From positions 248,001-312,000 of the forward strand of contig NW_026614210.1 in the NCBI RefSeq assembly GCF_026230105.1: a DNA stretch of 64,000 nucleotides, written 5' to 3'. The notes under the pieces are model-generated. The model was given only the letters and a program-made list of their open reading frames with translations, had not been told where the DNA came from and ran no database searches. Each line of letters starts with the position of its first letter. Within the stretch, counting starts at the first letter, position 1. The position numbers and the translations under genes are program-made. Below are positions 22,093 through 36,060 of this stretch, piece after piece. This DNA comes from Diorhabda sublineata (lineage: Eukaryota > Arthropoda > Insecta > Coleoptera > Chrysomelidae).

Positions 22093-23728
22093 GATTCTTG
22101 AGTTTTTCTAGCTAATGTTTGGGTTTTATGGCTAAATTTTGAGTTTTTCTAGCCAATTTATGGGTTTTTGTGGCTAATTTTTAAGTTTTTCTAGCTGATT
22201 CTTGAGTTTCTCTAGCTAATTTTTGGGTTTTATGGCTGATTTTCGGGTTTTATGGCTAATTTTTGGGGTTTTCTAGCTAATTTTTGGGTTTATAGCTATT
22301 TTTTGAGTTTTTATAGCTAAATTCTGGGTTTTTTTTAACAATTTTCGAGTTTTGTGACTAAATTCTGTGTTTTTATAGCTGATTGTTGAGTTTTTGTGGC
22401 TAATTTATGGGTTTTATGGCTGATTTTTGGGTTTTTATGGCTAATTTTTGGGTTTTTCTCGCTAATTTTTGGGTTTTATAGGTATTTTACGAGTTTCTAT
22501 AGCTAATTTTTGAGTTTTTCTAGCTAATTTGAGGGTTTTATAGCTAATTTTTGAGTTTTTATGGCTAATTTCTGAGTTTTTATGGCTAATTTTCGAGTTC
22601 TTCTGGCTAGTTTTTGGGTTTTATGGCTAATTTTTTGCTTTTCATGGCTAATTTCCGGGTTTTGTGGCTAATTTCTGAGTTTTTCCAGCTGATTATTGGG
22701 TTTTTTGGCCAATTTCTGAGTTTTTATGGCTAAATTTCGAGGTTCTGGCTAATTTTTGGATTTTTGAGCTAGGTTCTGAGTTTTTATGGCTAATTTTCGA
22801 GGTTCTGGCTAATTTTTGGAGTTTTATGAATAATTTTTGGGTTTTTGTGGCTAATTTTTGATTTTTTATGGCTGATTTTTGAATTTTTCCAGCTAATTTC
22901 TGGGTTTTTCCAGCTAATTTCTGGGTTTTTCCAGCTAATTTTTGGGTTTTATAGCTATTTTTTTAGTTTTTCTATCTAATTTTTGGGTTTTCTAGCTAAT
23001 TTTTGAGTTTTTCTGGTTAATTTTTGGGTTTTCCCAGCTAATTTTAGGATTTTATAGCTAATTTTTGGGTTTTTTTGGCTAATTTTTCTGTATTTGTGGC
23101 TAATTTCTGGGTTTTTATGGCTAATTTTTTGGTTTTTGTGGCTGATTTCTGGGTTTCTGTGGCTAATTTTTGAGTTTTTGCGGCTAATTGTTGAGTTTTT
23201 CCAATTAATTTTTGGGTTTTATAGCTGATTTTCAAGTTTTTCTAGCTAATTTTTTGGGTTTTATAGCTAATTTTTGGGTTTTTCTCACAATTTTTGGGTT
23301 TTGTGGCTAACTTCTGATTCTTGAGTTTTTCTAGCTAATGTTTGGGTTTTATGGCTAAATTTTGAGTTTTTCTAGCCAATTTATGGGTTTTTGTGGCTAA
23401 TTTTTAAGTTTTTCTAGCTGATTCTTGAGTTTCTCTAGCTAATTTTTGGGTTTTATGGCTGATTTTCGGGTTTTATGGCTAATTTTTGGGGTTTTCTAGC
23501 TAATTTTTGGGTTTATAGCTATTTTTTGAGTTTTTATAGCTAAATTCTGGGTTTTTTTAACAATTTTCGAGTTTTGTGACTAAATTCTGTGTTTTTATAG
23601 CTGATTGTTGAGTTTTTGTGGCTAATTTATGGGTTTTATGGCTGATTTTTGGGTTTTTATGGCTAATTTTTGGGTTTTTCTCGCTAATTTTTGGGTTTTA
23701 TAGGTATTTTACGAGTTTCTATAGCTAA
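22093..23728. repeat. Sandwich duplication X-Y-X in satellite A
   Basis: Segment 22093-22505 (gattcttgag, then ctaatgtttggg and ggtattttacgag) recurs at 23316-23728 at an offset of about 1223. Between them lies 22524-23315, a copy of 18831-19604. The right X copy continues smoothly to the A-B junction at 24136, so Y seems to have been inserted together with a duplicated X. Confidence 0.78.
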
Positions 23729-24125
23729 TTTTTGAGTCTTTCTAGCTGATTGTTGGGTTTTTGTGGCTAATTTCTGAGTTTTTTCAGCTGATTTTCGAGT
23801 TTTTCTAGCTAATTCTTGAGTTTTTCCAGGTAATTGTTGGGTTTTATGGCTAAATTTTGAGTTTTTCTAGCTAATTTTCGAGTTTTTTTGGCTAATTTTT
23901 GGGTTTTGTGGCTGATTTTTGGGTTTTTGTGGCTAATTTTTGGGTTTCTATAGCTAATTTTTGGGTATTTTCGGCTAATTTTTGAGTTTCTCTGGCTAAT
24001 TTTTGCGTTGTATAGCTAATTTTCGGGTTTTTATAGCTAATTTTTGGGTTTTTATGGCTAAATTTTGGGTTTTGTGGCTAATTTTTGAGTTTCTCTAGCT
24101 AATTTTTGGGTATTATGGCTGATTT

Positions 24126-24146
24126 TTGGGTTTTAATCGAACTCAA
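24126..24146 (+). other. A-to-B satellite junction, second copy
   Basis: The joint gggttttaatcgaactcaa is the same as at 17055-17075, including the non-consensus aactc, so the two derive from one event followed by duplication. Confidence 0.9.
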
Positions 24147-25560
24147 TGGTCTTCAATGGATGTAAATCGACGATATCTCACCAAGTTAGATGCAAATTCA
24201 CTCGAATATATGATGTGTTTGGACTTAAAATGGCAGAAATAGATTTCGAAAATGTTCAATCAAAACATAGTGATCATCGACCTCAATGGTCTTCATTGGA
24301 TGAAAATCGACGATATCTTATCATGTAAGATGCAAATTCACTCAAATATATGATGTGTTTGGACCTAAAATGGCGGAAACAGATTTTGAAAATGTTGAAT
24401 CAATTCAGAGTGACAGTCGACCTCAATAGGATTGAATGGATGTGAATCGACGATATCTGATGAAGTTAGATGCAAACTCACTCAAATATATAAGAATTGA
24501 TGTGTTAGGACTTGAAATGGCAGAATTAGATTTCGAAAATATTCAATCAAAACAGAGTTACCATCGACCTCAATGGGCTTCATTGGATGTAAATTGACGA
24601 TATCTTACCATGTTAGATGCAAATTCACTCAAATATATGATGTGTTTGGACTTAAAATGGCAGAAATAGATTTCGAAAATGTGCAATCAAAACATGGTGA
24701 TCATCGACCTCAATGAGCTTCATTGGATGTGAAACGACGATATCTTACCATGTAAGATGCAAATTCACCCAAATATATGATTTGTTTGGACTTAAAATGG
24801 CAGAAATAGATTTCGAAAATGTTCAATCAAAACATAGTGATCATCGACCTCAATGGTCTTCAATGGATGTAAATCGACGATATCTCACCAAGTTACATGC
24901 AAATTCACTCGAATATATATAATAAATGATGTGTTTGAACTTAAAATGTCGGAAATGAATTTCGAAAATATTCAATAAAAACAGAGTTACCATCGACCTC
25001 AATGGGCTTCATTGGATGTAAATCGACGATATCTTACCATGTTAGATGCAAATTCACTCAAATATATGATGTGTTTGGACTTAAAATGGCGGGAATAGAT
25101 TTCGAAAATGTTCAATCAAAACATAGTGACCATCGACCTCAATGGGCTTCATTGGATGTAAATCGACGATATCTTACCATGTAAAACCCAAATTCACTCA
25201 AATATATGATGTGTTTGGACTTAAAATGACGGAAGTAGATTTCAGAAATGTTCAATCAAAACATAGTGATCATCGACCACAATGGGCTTCATTGGATGTA
25301 AATCGACGATATCTTATCATGTTAGATGCAAATTCACTCGAATATATGATGTGTTTGCACTTAAAATGGCGGAAATAGATTTTGAAAATGTTGAATCAAA
25401 TCAGAGTGACAGTCGACCTCAATAGGATTGAATGGATGTGAATCGACGATATCTGATGAAGTTAGATGCAAACTCACTCAAATATATAAGAATTGATGTG
25501 TTTGGACTTAAAATGGCAGAATTAGTTTTCGAAAATGTTCAATCAAAACAGAGTGACCAT
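24136..25560 (+). repeat. Right copy of the junction-proximal B segment
   Basis: Matches 17204-18628 at offset 6932. Where the left copy switches to satellite A after gtgaccat, this copy continues as ordinary B (cgacctcaatgggc). It therefore shows what the uninterrupted B sequence looks like at that breakpoint. Confidence 0.9.
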
Positions 25561-28500
25561 CGACCTCAATGGGCTTCAATGGATGTAAATCGACGATATC
25601 TCACCATGTTAGATGCAAATTCACTCAAATATATGATGTGTTAGGACTTAAAATGGCGGAAATAGATTTCGAATATTTTCAATCAAAACATAGTGATCTT
25701 CGACCTCAATGGGCTACAATGGATGTAAATTGACGATATCTCACCAAGTTAGATACAAATTAACTCGAATATATAAGAATAGATGTGTTTGGACTCAAAA
25801 TGTCGGGAATAGATTTCGAAAATGTTCAATCAAAACAGAGTGACCATCGACCTCAATGGGCTTCAATGGATGAATATCGACGATATCTCAGCATGTTAGA
25901 TGCAAATTCACTCAAATATATGATGTGTTAGGACTTAAAATGGCGGAAATAGATTTCGAAAATGTTTAATCAAAACAGAGTGACCATCAACCTCAATGGA
26001 CTTCAATAGATGTAAATCAACGATTCTTACAATGTTAGATGCAAATTCAATCAAATATATGATGTGTTTGGACTTAAAATGGCGGAAATAGATTTCGAAA
26101 ATGTTCAATCAAAACAGAGTGACCATCGACCTCAATGAGCTTCATTGGATGTGAAACGACGATATCTTACCATGTAAGATGCAAATTCACCCAAATATAT
26201 GATTTGTTTGGACTTAAAATGGCAGAAATAGATTTCGAAAATGTTCAATCAAAACATAGTGATCATCGACCTCAATGGTCTTCAATGGATGTAAATCGAC
26301 GATATCTCACCAAGTTACATGCAAATTCACTCGAATATATATAATAAATGATGTGTTTGAACTTAAAATGTCGGAAATGAATTTCGAAAATATTCAATAA
26401 AAACAGAGTTACCATCGACCTCAATGGGCTTCATTGGATATAAATCGACGATATCTTACCATGTTAGATGCAAATTCACTCAAATATATAATGTGTTTGG
26501 ACTTAAAATGGCGGGAATAGATTTCGAAAATGTTCAATCAAAACATAGTGACCATCGACCTCAATGGGCTTCATTGGATGTAAATCGACGATATCTTACC
26601 ATGTTAGATGCAAATTCACTCAAATATATGATTTGTTTGGACTTAAAATGGCGGAAATAAATTTCGAAAATGTTCAATCAAAACATAGTGATCTTCGACC
26701 TCAATGGGCACTAATGGATGTAAATTGACGATATCTCACCAAGTTAGATACAAATTAACTCGAATATATAAGAATAGATGTGTTTGGACTCAAAATGTCG
26801 GGAATAGATTTCGAAAATGTTCAATCAAAACAGAGTGACCATCGACCTCAATGGGCTTCAATGGATGAATATCGACGATATCTCAGCATGTTAGATGCAA
26901 ATTCACTCAAATATATGATGTGTTAGGACTTAAAATGGCGGAAATAGATTTCGAAAATGTTTAATCAAAACAGAGTGACCATCAACCTCAATGGACTTCA
27001 ATAGATGTAAATCAACGATTCTTACAATGTTAGATGCAAATTCACTCAAATATATAATGTGTTTGGACTTAAAATGGCGGGAATAGATTTCGAAAATGTT
27101 CAATCAAAACATAGTGACCATCGACCTCAATGGGCTTCATTGGATGTAAATCGACGATATCTTACCATGTTAGATGCAAATTCACTCAAATATATGATTT
27201 GTTTGGACTTAAAATGGCGGAAATAAATTTCGAAAATGTTCAATCAAAACATAGTGATCTTCGACCTCAATGGGCACTAATGGATGTAAATTGACGATAT
27301 CTCACCAAGTTAGATACAAATTAACTCGAATATATAAGAATAGATGTGTTTGGACTCAAAATGTCGGGAATAGATTTCGAAAATGTTCAATCAAAACAGA
27401 GTGACCATCGACCTCAATGGGTTTCAATGGATGAATATCGACGATATCTCAGCATGTTAAATGCAAATTCACTCAAATATATGATGTGTTAGGACTTAAA
27501 ATGGCGGAAATAGATTTCGAAAATGTTTAATCAAAACAGAGTGACCATCAACCTCAATGGGCTTCAATGGATGTAAATCAACGATATCTTACCATGTTAG
27601 ATGCAAATTTAATCAAATATATGATGTGTTTGGACTTAAAATGGCGGAAATATGTTTCGGAAATATTCAATCAAAACAGACTTACCATCGACCTCAATGG
27701 GCTTCATTGGATGTAAATCGACGATATCTTACCATGTAAGATGCAAATTCACTCAAATTTATGATGTGTTTGGACTTAAAATGGCGGAAATAGATTTCGA
27801 AAATGTTCAATCAAAACAGGGTGACAATCGACCTCAATGGGCTTCAATGGATGTAAATCGACGATATCTTACCATGTTAGATGCAAATTAACACGAATAT
27901 ATAAGAAATGATGTGTTTGGACCCAAAATGTCGGACATAGATTTCGAAAATGTTCAATCAAAACAGAGTGTCCATCGACCTCAATGGGCTCCAATGGATG
28001 TAAATTGACGATATCTCACCAAGTTAGATACAAATTAACTCGAATATATAAGAAATGATGTGTTTGGACTCAAAATGTCGGAAATAGATTTCGAGAATGT
28101 TCAATCAAAACAGAGTGACCATCGACCTCAATGGGCTTCAATGGATGTAAATCGACGATATTTTACCATGTAAGATGCAAATCCACTCAAATATATGATG
28201 TGTTTGGACTTAAAATGGCGGAAATAGATTTCGAAAATGTTCAATCAAAACAGGGTGACAATCGACCTCAATGGGCTTCAATGGATGTAAATCGACGATA
28301 TCTTACCATGTTAGATGCAAATTAACACGAATATATAAGAAATGATGTGTTTGGACCCAAAATGTCGGACATAGATTTCGAAAATGTTCAATCAAAACAG
28401 AGTGTCCATCGACCTCAATGGGCTCCAATGGATGTAAATTGACGATATCTCACCAAGTTAGATACAAAATAACTCGAATATATAAGAAATTATGTGTTTG

Positions 28501-28570
28501 GACTCAAAATGTCGGAAATAGATTTCGAAAATGTTCAATCAAAACAGAGTGACCATCGACCTCAATGGGC
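25561..28570 (+). repeat. B zone with short HORs (tetramer 566 bp, trimer 434 bp)
   Basis: The gtgatcttcgacc then gggcactaatgg monomer at 26696 recurs at 27262, a 566-bp tetramer; a related copy lies 995 bp upstream at 25701. The tgacaatcgacc monomer near 27.8 kb recurs 434 bp later (140+147+147). Segment 24.71-25.06 also recurs at 26.13-26.48 (offset 1422). Monomers here are visibly diverged, with variants such as aaatcaacgat and ttaggac. Confidence 0.82.
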
Positions 28571-31500
28571 TTCAATGGATGTAAATCGACGATATCTTAC
28601 AATGTTAGATGCAAATTCACTCAGATATATGATGTGTTTGGACTTAAAATGGCGGAACTAGATTTCTAAAATGTTCAATCAAAACATAGTGATGATCATC
28701 GACCTCAATAGGCTTCAATGGATGTAAATCGACGATATCTTACCATGTAAGATGCGAATTCACTCAAATATATGATGTGTTTGGACTTAAAATGTCGGAA
28801 ATAGATTTCGAAAATATTCAATCAAAACAGAGTGACCATCGACCTCAATGGGCTTCAATGGATGTAAATCGACGATATATTACCAAGTTAGATGCAAAAT
28901 CACTAAAATATATGATGGTTTGGACTTGAAATGTCGGAAATAGATTTCGAAAATATTCAATCAAAACAGAGTAACCATCGTCCTCAATGGGCTTCAATGG
29001 ATGTAAATCGAAGATATCTTACCATGTTAGATGCAAATTCACTCAAATATATGATGTGTTTGGACTTATAATGGCGGAAATAGATTTCGAAACTGTTCAA
29101 TCAAAACAGAGTAACCATCGACCTCAATAGGTTTCAATGGCGGTAAATCGACGGTATCTTACCAAGTTAGATGCAAATTCACTCAAATATATGATGTGGT
29201 CGGACTTAAAATGGCGGGAATAGATTTCGAAAATGTTCAATCAAAACATAGTGATCATCGACCACAACTGGCATCAACGGTTGTAAATCGACGATATCTG
29301 AACAAGTTAGTTGCAAACTCACTCAAATATATGAGAATTGATGTGTTTGGACTTAAAATGGTGAAAATATATTTCGAAAATATTCAATCAAAACAGAGTG
29401 ACCATCGACCTCAATAGGCTTCAATGGATGTAAATCGACGATAACTTACCATGTTGGATGCAAATGCACTCAAATTTATGATGTGTTTGGACTTAAAATG
29501 GCGGGAATAAATTTCGAAAATGTTCAATCAAAACAGAGTGACCGTCGACCTCAATAGGCTTCAATGGATGTAAATCAAAGATATCTTACCATGTTAGATG
29601 CAAATTCACTCGAATATATGATGTGTTTGGAATTAAAATGGCGGAAATAGAATTCGAAAATTTACAATCAAAACATAGTGATCATCGACCTCAATGGGCT
29701 GCGATGGATGTAAATAGACGATATCTTACAAAGTGAGATGCAAATTCACTCAAATATATAAGAAATGATGTGTTTGGACTTAAAATGGCGGAACTATATT
29801 TCTGAAATGTTTAATCAAAACATAGTGATCATCGACCTCAATAGGCTTCAATGGATGTAAATCGACGATATTTTACCATGTTAGATGCAAATTCACTCAA
29901 ATATATGATTTGTCTGGACTTAAAATGGCGGAAATAGATTTCGAAAATGTTCAATCAAAACATAGTGATCTTCGACCTCAATGGGCTTCAATGGATGTAA
30001 ATCGACGATATCTTAGCAAGTTAGATGCAAATTCACTCAAATATATGATTTGTTTGGACTTAAAATGGCGGAAATAGATTTCGAAAATGTTCAATCAAAA
30101 CATAGTGATCATCGACCTCAATTGGCTTAAATGGATGTGAATTGACGATATCTCACCAAGTTAGATGCAAATTCACTCGAATATATAAGAAATGATGTGT
30201 TTGGACTTAAAATGGCGGAAATAGATTCCTAAAATGTTCAAACAGAACATAGTGATCATCGACCTCAATGGGCTTCAATGGATGTAAATCGACGATATCT
30301 TACCATGTTAGATGCCAATTCACTCGAATATTTGATGTGTTTGGACTTAAAATGTCGGAAATAGATTTCGAGAATGTCCAATCAAAACATAGTGATCATC
30401 GACCTCGATTGGCTTCAATGGAAGTAAATCGAAGATATCTCACCAAGTCAGATGCAAATTCACTCAAATATATAAGAAATGATGTGTTTGGACTTAAAAT
30501 GGCGGAAATAGATTTCGAAAATGTTCAATCAAAACATAGTGATCATCGACCTCAATTGGCTTAAATGGATGTGAATTGAAGATATCTCACCAAGTTAGAT
30601 GCAAATTCACTCGAATATATAAGAAATGATGTGTTTGGACTTAAAATGGCGGAAATAGATTTCGAAAATGTTCAATCAAAACATAGTGATCTTCGACCTC
30701 AATGGCCTTCAATGGATGTAACTCGACGATATCTTAGCAAGTTAGATGCAAATTCACTCAAATATATGATTTGTTTGGACTTAAAATGTCATAAATAGAT
30801 TTCGAAAATGTTCAATCAAAACATAGTGATCATCGACCTAAATGGGCTTCATTGGATGTAAATCGACAATATCTTACCATGTTAGATGCAAATTCACTTA
30901 AATATATGATGTGTTCGGACTTATAATGGCGGAAATAGATTTCGAACTGTTCAATCAAAACAGAGTGACCATCGACCTCAATAGGTTTCAATGGATGTAA
31001 ATCGAAGATATCTCACCAAGTCAGATGCAAATTCACTCAAATATAATATGTGTTTGGACTTAAAATGGCGGAAATAGATTTCGAAAATGTTCAATCAAAA
31101 CATAGTGATCATCGACCTCAATGGGCGGCGATGGATGTAAATCGACGATATCTTACCAAGTTAGATGCAAATTCACTCAAATATATAAGAAATGATGTGT
31201 TTGGACTTAAAATGGCGGAAATAGATTCCTAAAATGTTCAAACAAAACATAGTGATCATCGACCTCAATGGGCTTCAATGGATGTAAATCGACGATATCT
31301 TACCATGTTAGATGCAAATTCACTCGAATATTTGATGTGTTTGGACTTAAAATGTCGGAAATAGATTTCGAGAATGTCCAATCAAAACATAGTGATCATC
31401 GACCTCGATGGGCTTCAATGGAAGTAAATCGAAGATATCTCACCAAGTCAGATGCAAATTCACTCAAATATATAAGAAATGATCTGTTTGGACTTAAAAT

Positions 31501-34500
31501 GGCGGAAATAGATTTCTAAAATGTTCAATCAAAACATAGTGATCATCGACCTCAATTGGCTTAAATGGATGTGAATTGACGATATCTCACCAAGTTAGAT
31601 GCAAATTCACTCGAATATATAAGAAATGATGTGTTTGGACTTAAAATGGCGGAAATAGATTTCGAAAATGTTCAATCAAAACATAGTGATCATCGACCTA
31701 AATGGGCTTCATTGGATGTAAATCGACAATATCTCACCAAGTTAGATGCAAATTCACTCGAATATATAAGAAATGATGTGTTTGGACTTAAAATGGCGGA
31801 AATAGATTTCGAAAATGTTCAATCAAAACATAGTGATCATCGACCTCAATTGGCTTAAATGGATGTGAATTGACGATATCTCACCAAGTTAGATGCAAAT
31901 TCACTCGAATATATAAGAAATGATGTGTTTGGACTTAAAATGGCGGAAATAGATTTCGAAAATGTTCAATCAAAACATAGTGATCATCGACCTAAATGGG
32001 CTTCATTGGATGTAAATTGACAATATCTTAGCAAGTTAGATGCAAATTCACTCAAATATATGATTTGTTTGGACTTGAAATGGCGGAAATAGATTTCGAA
32101 AATGTTCAATCAAAACATAGTGATCATCGACCTCAATTGGCTTAAATGGATGTGAATTGACGATATCTCACCAAGTTAGATGCAAATTCACTCGAATATA
32201 TAAGAAATGATGTGTTTGGACTTAAAATGGCGGAAATAGATTTCTAAAATGTTCAATCAAAACATAATGATCATCGACCTCAATGGGCTTCATCAGATGT
32301 AAGTCGACGATATTTTACCATGTTAGATGCAAATTCACTCAAATATATGATTTATTTGGACTTAAAATGGCGGAAATAGATTTCGAAAATGTTCAATCAA
32401 AACATAGTGATCTTCGACCTCAATGGTCTTCAATGGATGTAAATCGACGATATCTTAGCAAGTTAGATGCAAATTCACTCAAATATATGATTTGTTTGGA
32501 CTTAAAATGGCGGAAATAGATTTCGAAAATGTTCAATCAAAACATAGTGATCTTCGACCTCAATGGGCTTCAATGGATGTAAATCGACGATATCTTAGCA
32601 AGTTAGATGCAAATTCACTCGAAAATATGATTTGTTTGGACTTAAAATGGCGGAAATAGATTTCGAAAATGTTCAATCAAAACATAGTGATCATCGACCT
32701 AAATGGGCTTCATTGGATGTAAATCGACGATATCTTACCATGTTAGATGCAAATTCACTTAAATATATGATGTGTTTGGACTTATAATGGCGGAAATAGA
32801 TTTCGAACTGTTCAATCAAAACAGAGTGACCATCGACCTCAATAGGTTTCAATGGATGTAAATCGACGATATCTCACCAAGTTAGATGCAAATTCACTCG
32901 AATATATGATGTGTTTGGACTTAAAATGGTGGAAATAGAATTCGAAAATTTACAATCAAAACAAAAAGACCATCGACCTCAATAGGCTTCAATGGATGTA
33001 AATCAAAGATATCTCACCATGATAGATGCAAATTCACTCGAATATATGATGTGTTTGGACTTAAAATGGCGGAAATAGAATTTCGAAAATTTACAATCAA
33101 AAAATAGTGGTTATCGACCTCAATGGGCTGCGATGGGTGTAAATCGACGATATCTTACAAAGTTAGCTAGAAATTCACTCAAATATATAAGAAATGATGT
33201 GTTTGGACTTAAAATGGCGGAACTATATTTCTAAAATGTTCAATCAAAACATAGTGATCATCGACCTCAATAGGCTTCAATGGATGTAAATCGACGATAT
33301 TTTACCATGTTAGATGCAAATTCACTCAAATATATGATTTGTCTGGACTTAAAATGGCGGAAATAGATTTCGAAAATGTTCAATCTAAACATAGTGATCT
33401 TCGACCTCAATGGGCTTCAATGGATGTAAATCGACGATATCTTAGCAAGTTAGATGCAAATTCACTCAAATATATGATTTGTTTGGACTTAAGATGGCGG
33501 AAATATATTTCGAAAATGTTCAATCAAAACATAGTGATCATCGACCTCAATTGGCTTAAATGGATGTGAATTGACGATATCTCACCAAGTTAGATGCGAA
33601 TTCACTCGAATATATAAGAAATGATGTGTTTGGACTTAAAATGGTGGAAATAGATTTCTAAAATGTTCAATCAAAACATAGTGATCATCGACCTCAATGG
33701 GCTTCATCAGATGTAAGTCGACGATATTTTTACCATGTTAGATGCAAATTCACTCAAATATATGATTTGTTTGGACTTAAAATGGCGGAAATAGATTTCG
33801 AAAATGTTCAATCAAAACATAGTGATCTTCAACCTCAATGGGCTTCAATGGATGTAAATCGACGATATCTTATAAAGTTAGATGCAAATTCACTCAAATA
33901 TATAAGAAATGATAAGTTTGGACTCAAAATGGCGGAACTATATTTCTAAAATGTTTAATCAAAACATAGTGATCATCGACCTCAATAGGCTTCAATGGAT
34001 GTAAATCGACGATATTTTACCATGTTAGATGCAAATTCACTCAAATATATGATTTGTCTGGACTTAAAATGGCGGAAATAGATTTCGAAAATGTTCAATC
34101 AAAACATAGTAATCTTCGACCTCAATGGGCTTCATAAGATGTAAGTCGACGATATTTTACCATGTTAGATGCAAATTAACTCAAATATATGATTTGTTTG
34201 GACTTAAAATGGCGGAAATAGATATCGAAAATGTTCAATCAAAACATACTGATCTTCGACCTCAATGGGCTTCAATGGATGTAAATCGACGATATCTTAG
34301 CAAGTTAGATGCAAATTCACTCAAATATATGATTTGTCTGGACTTAAAATGGCGGAAATAGATTTCGAAAATGTTCAATCAAAACATAGTGATCTTCGAC
34401 CTCAATGGGCTTCAATGGATGTAAATCGACGATATCTTAGCAAGTTAGATGCAAATTCACTCGAATATATAAGAAATGATGTGTTTGGACTTAAAATGTC

Positions 34501-36060
34501 GGAAATAGATTTCGAAAATGTTCAATCAAAACATAGTGATCATCGAACTAAATGGGCTTCATTGGATGTAAATCGACGATATCTTACCATGTTAGATGCA
34601 AATTCACTTAAATATATGATGTGTTTGGACTTATAATGGCGGAAATAGATTTCGGACTGTTCAATCAAAACAGAGTGACCATCGACCTCAATACGTTTCA
34701 ATGGATGTAAATCGACGATATCCTACCAAGTTAGATGCAAATTCACTCGAATATATAAGAAATGATGTGTTTGGACTTAAAATGGCGGAAATAGAATTCG
34801 AAAATTTACAATCAAAACATAGTGATCATCGACCTCAATGGGCTGCGATGGATGTAAATCGACGATATCTCACAAAGTAAGATGCAAATTCACTCAAATA
34901 TATAAGAAATGATGTGTTTGGACTTAAAATGGCGGAACTATATTTCTAAAATGTTTAATCAAAACATAGTGATCATCGACCTCAATAGGCTTCAATGGAT
35001 GTAAATCGACGATATTTTACCATTTCGAAATTGTTCAATCAAAACATAGTGATCTTCGACCTCAATGGGCTTCAATGGATGTAAATCGACGATATCTTAG
35101 CAAGTTAGATGCAAATTCACTCAAATATATGATTTGTTTGGACTTAAAATGTCGGAAATAGATTTCGAGAATGTTCAATCAGAACAGAGTGACCATCGAC
35201 CTCAATTAGTTTCAATGGATGTAAATCGACGATATCTTACCAAGTTAGATGCAAATTCACTCGAATATATGATGTGTTTAGACTTAAAATGGTGGAAATA
35301 GAATTCGAAAATTTACAATCAAAACAAAGTGACCATCGACATCAATAGGCTTCAATGGATGTAAATCAAAGATATCTTACCATGTCAGATGCAAATTCAC
35401 TCGAATATATGATGTGTTTGGACTTAAAATGGCGGAAATAGAATTCGAAAATTTACAATCAAAACATAGTGATCATCGACCTCAATGGGCTGCGATGGAT
35501 GTAAATCGACGATATCTTACAAAGTTAGATGCAAATTCACTTAAATATATGATTTGTCTGGACTTAAAATGGCGGAAATAGATTTCGAAAATGTTCAATC
35601 AAAACATAGTGATCTTCGACCTCAATGGGCTTCAATGGATGTAAATCGACGATATCTTAGCAAGTTAGATGCAAATTCACTCGAATATATGATGTGTTTA
35701 GACTTAAAATGGTGGAAATAGAATTCGAAAATTTACAATCAAAACATAGTGATCATCGACCTCAATGGGCTGCGATGGATGTAAATCAAAGATATCTTAC
35801 CATGTTAGATGCAAATTCACTCGAATATATGATGTGTTTGGACTTAATATGGCGGAAATAGAATTCGAAAATTTACAATCAAAACATAGTGATCATCGAC
35901 CTCAATTGGCTGCGATGGATGTAAATCGACGATATTTTACCATGTTAGATGCAAATTCACTCAAATATATGATTTGTCTGGACTTAGAATGGCGGAAATA
36001 GATTTCGAAAATGTTCAATCAAAACATAGTGATCATCGACCTCAATTGGCTTAAATGGAT
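28571..36060 (+). repeat. B zone of diverged, mixed monomers
   Basis: Monomer types interleave without one long period. Recognisable types are: gaattcgaaaatttacaa (first seen near 29650); ctcaattggcttaaatgg with gaattgacg (30121, 31551, 31845, 32132 and others); gtgatcttcgacc with cttagcaag; and ggaactatatttct. A local duplication of about 1000 bp relates 30.19-30.56 to 31.19-31.56. Confidence 0.85.
31400..32280 (+). repeat. B dimer HOR (294/287 bp)
   Basis: The ctcaattggcttaaatgg monomer recurs at 31551, 31845 and 32132, intervals of 294 (2 x 147) and 287 (147 + 140), each time alternating with a gaccta-type monomer. This is a short dimeric HOR of about three units. Confidence 0.82.

Larger units (their letters stand above)
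18629..24135. repeat. Satellite A array, second block
   Basis: Same 20-21 bp G/T-rich minisatellite as the first block, with two large inverted blocks (20871-21311 and 21553-21724). It opens with a variant run (ttctgtg, then gctgattgttggg, then gtgttttatggctg) that also occurs at about 4.55 and 7.03 kb, so the A on this side belongs to a subfamily present in the first block. Its right part is built from two interleaved duplications (18.83-19.60 with 22.52-23.32; 22.09-22.51 with 23.32-23.73). No gene is seen. Confidence 0.96.

Noticed and set aside
1..24135. G-quadruplex arrays in satellite A
   Set aside because: GGG runs are spaced by about 18 bases, which makes loops far longer than in usual quadruplex motifs.
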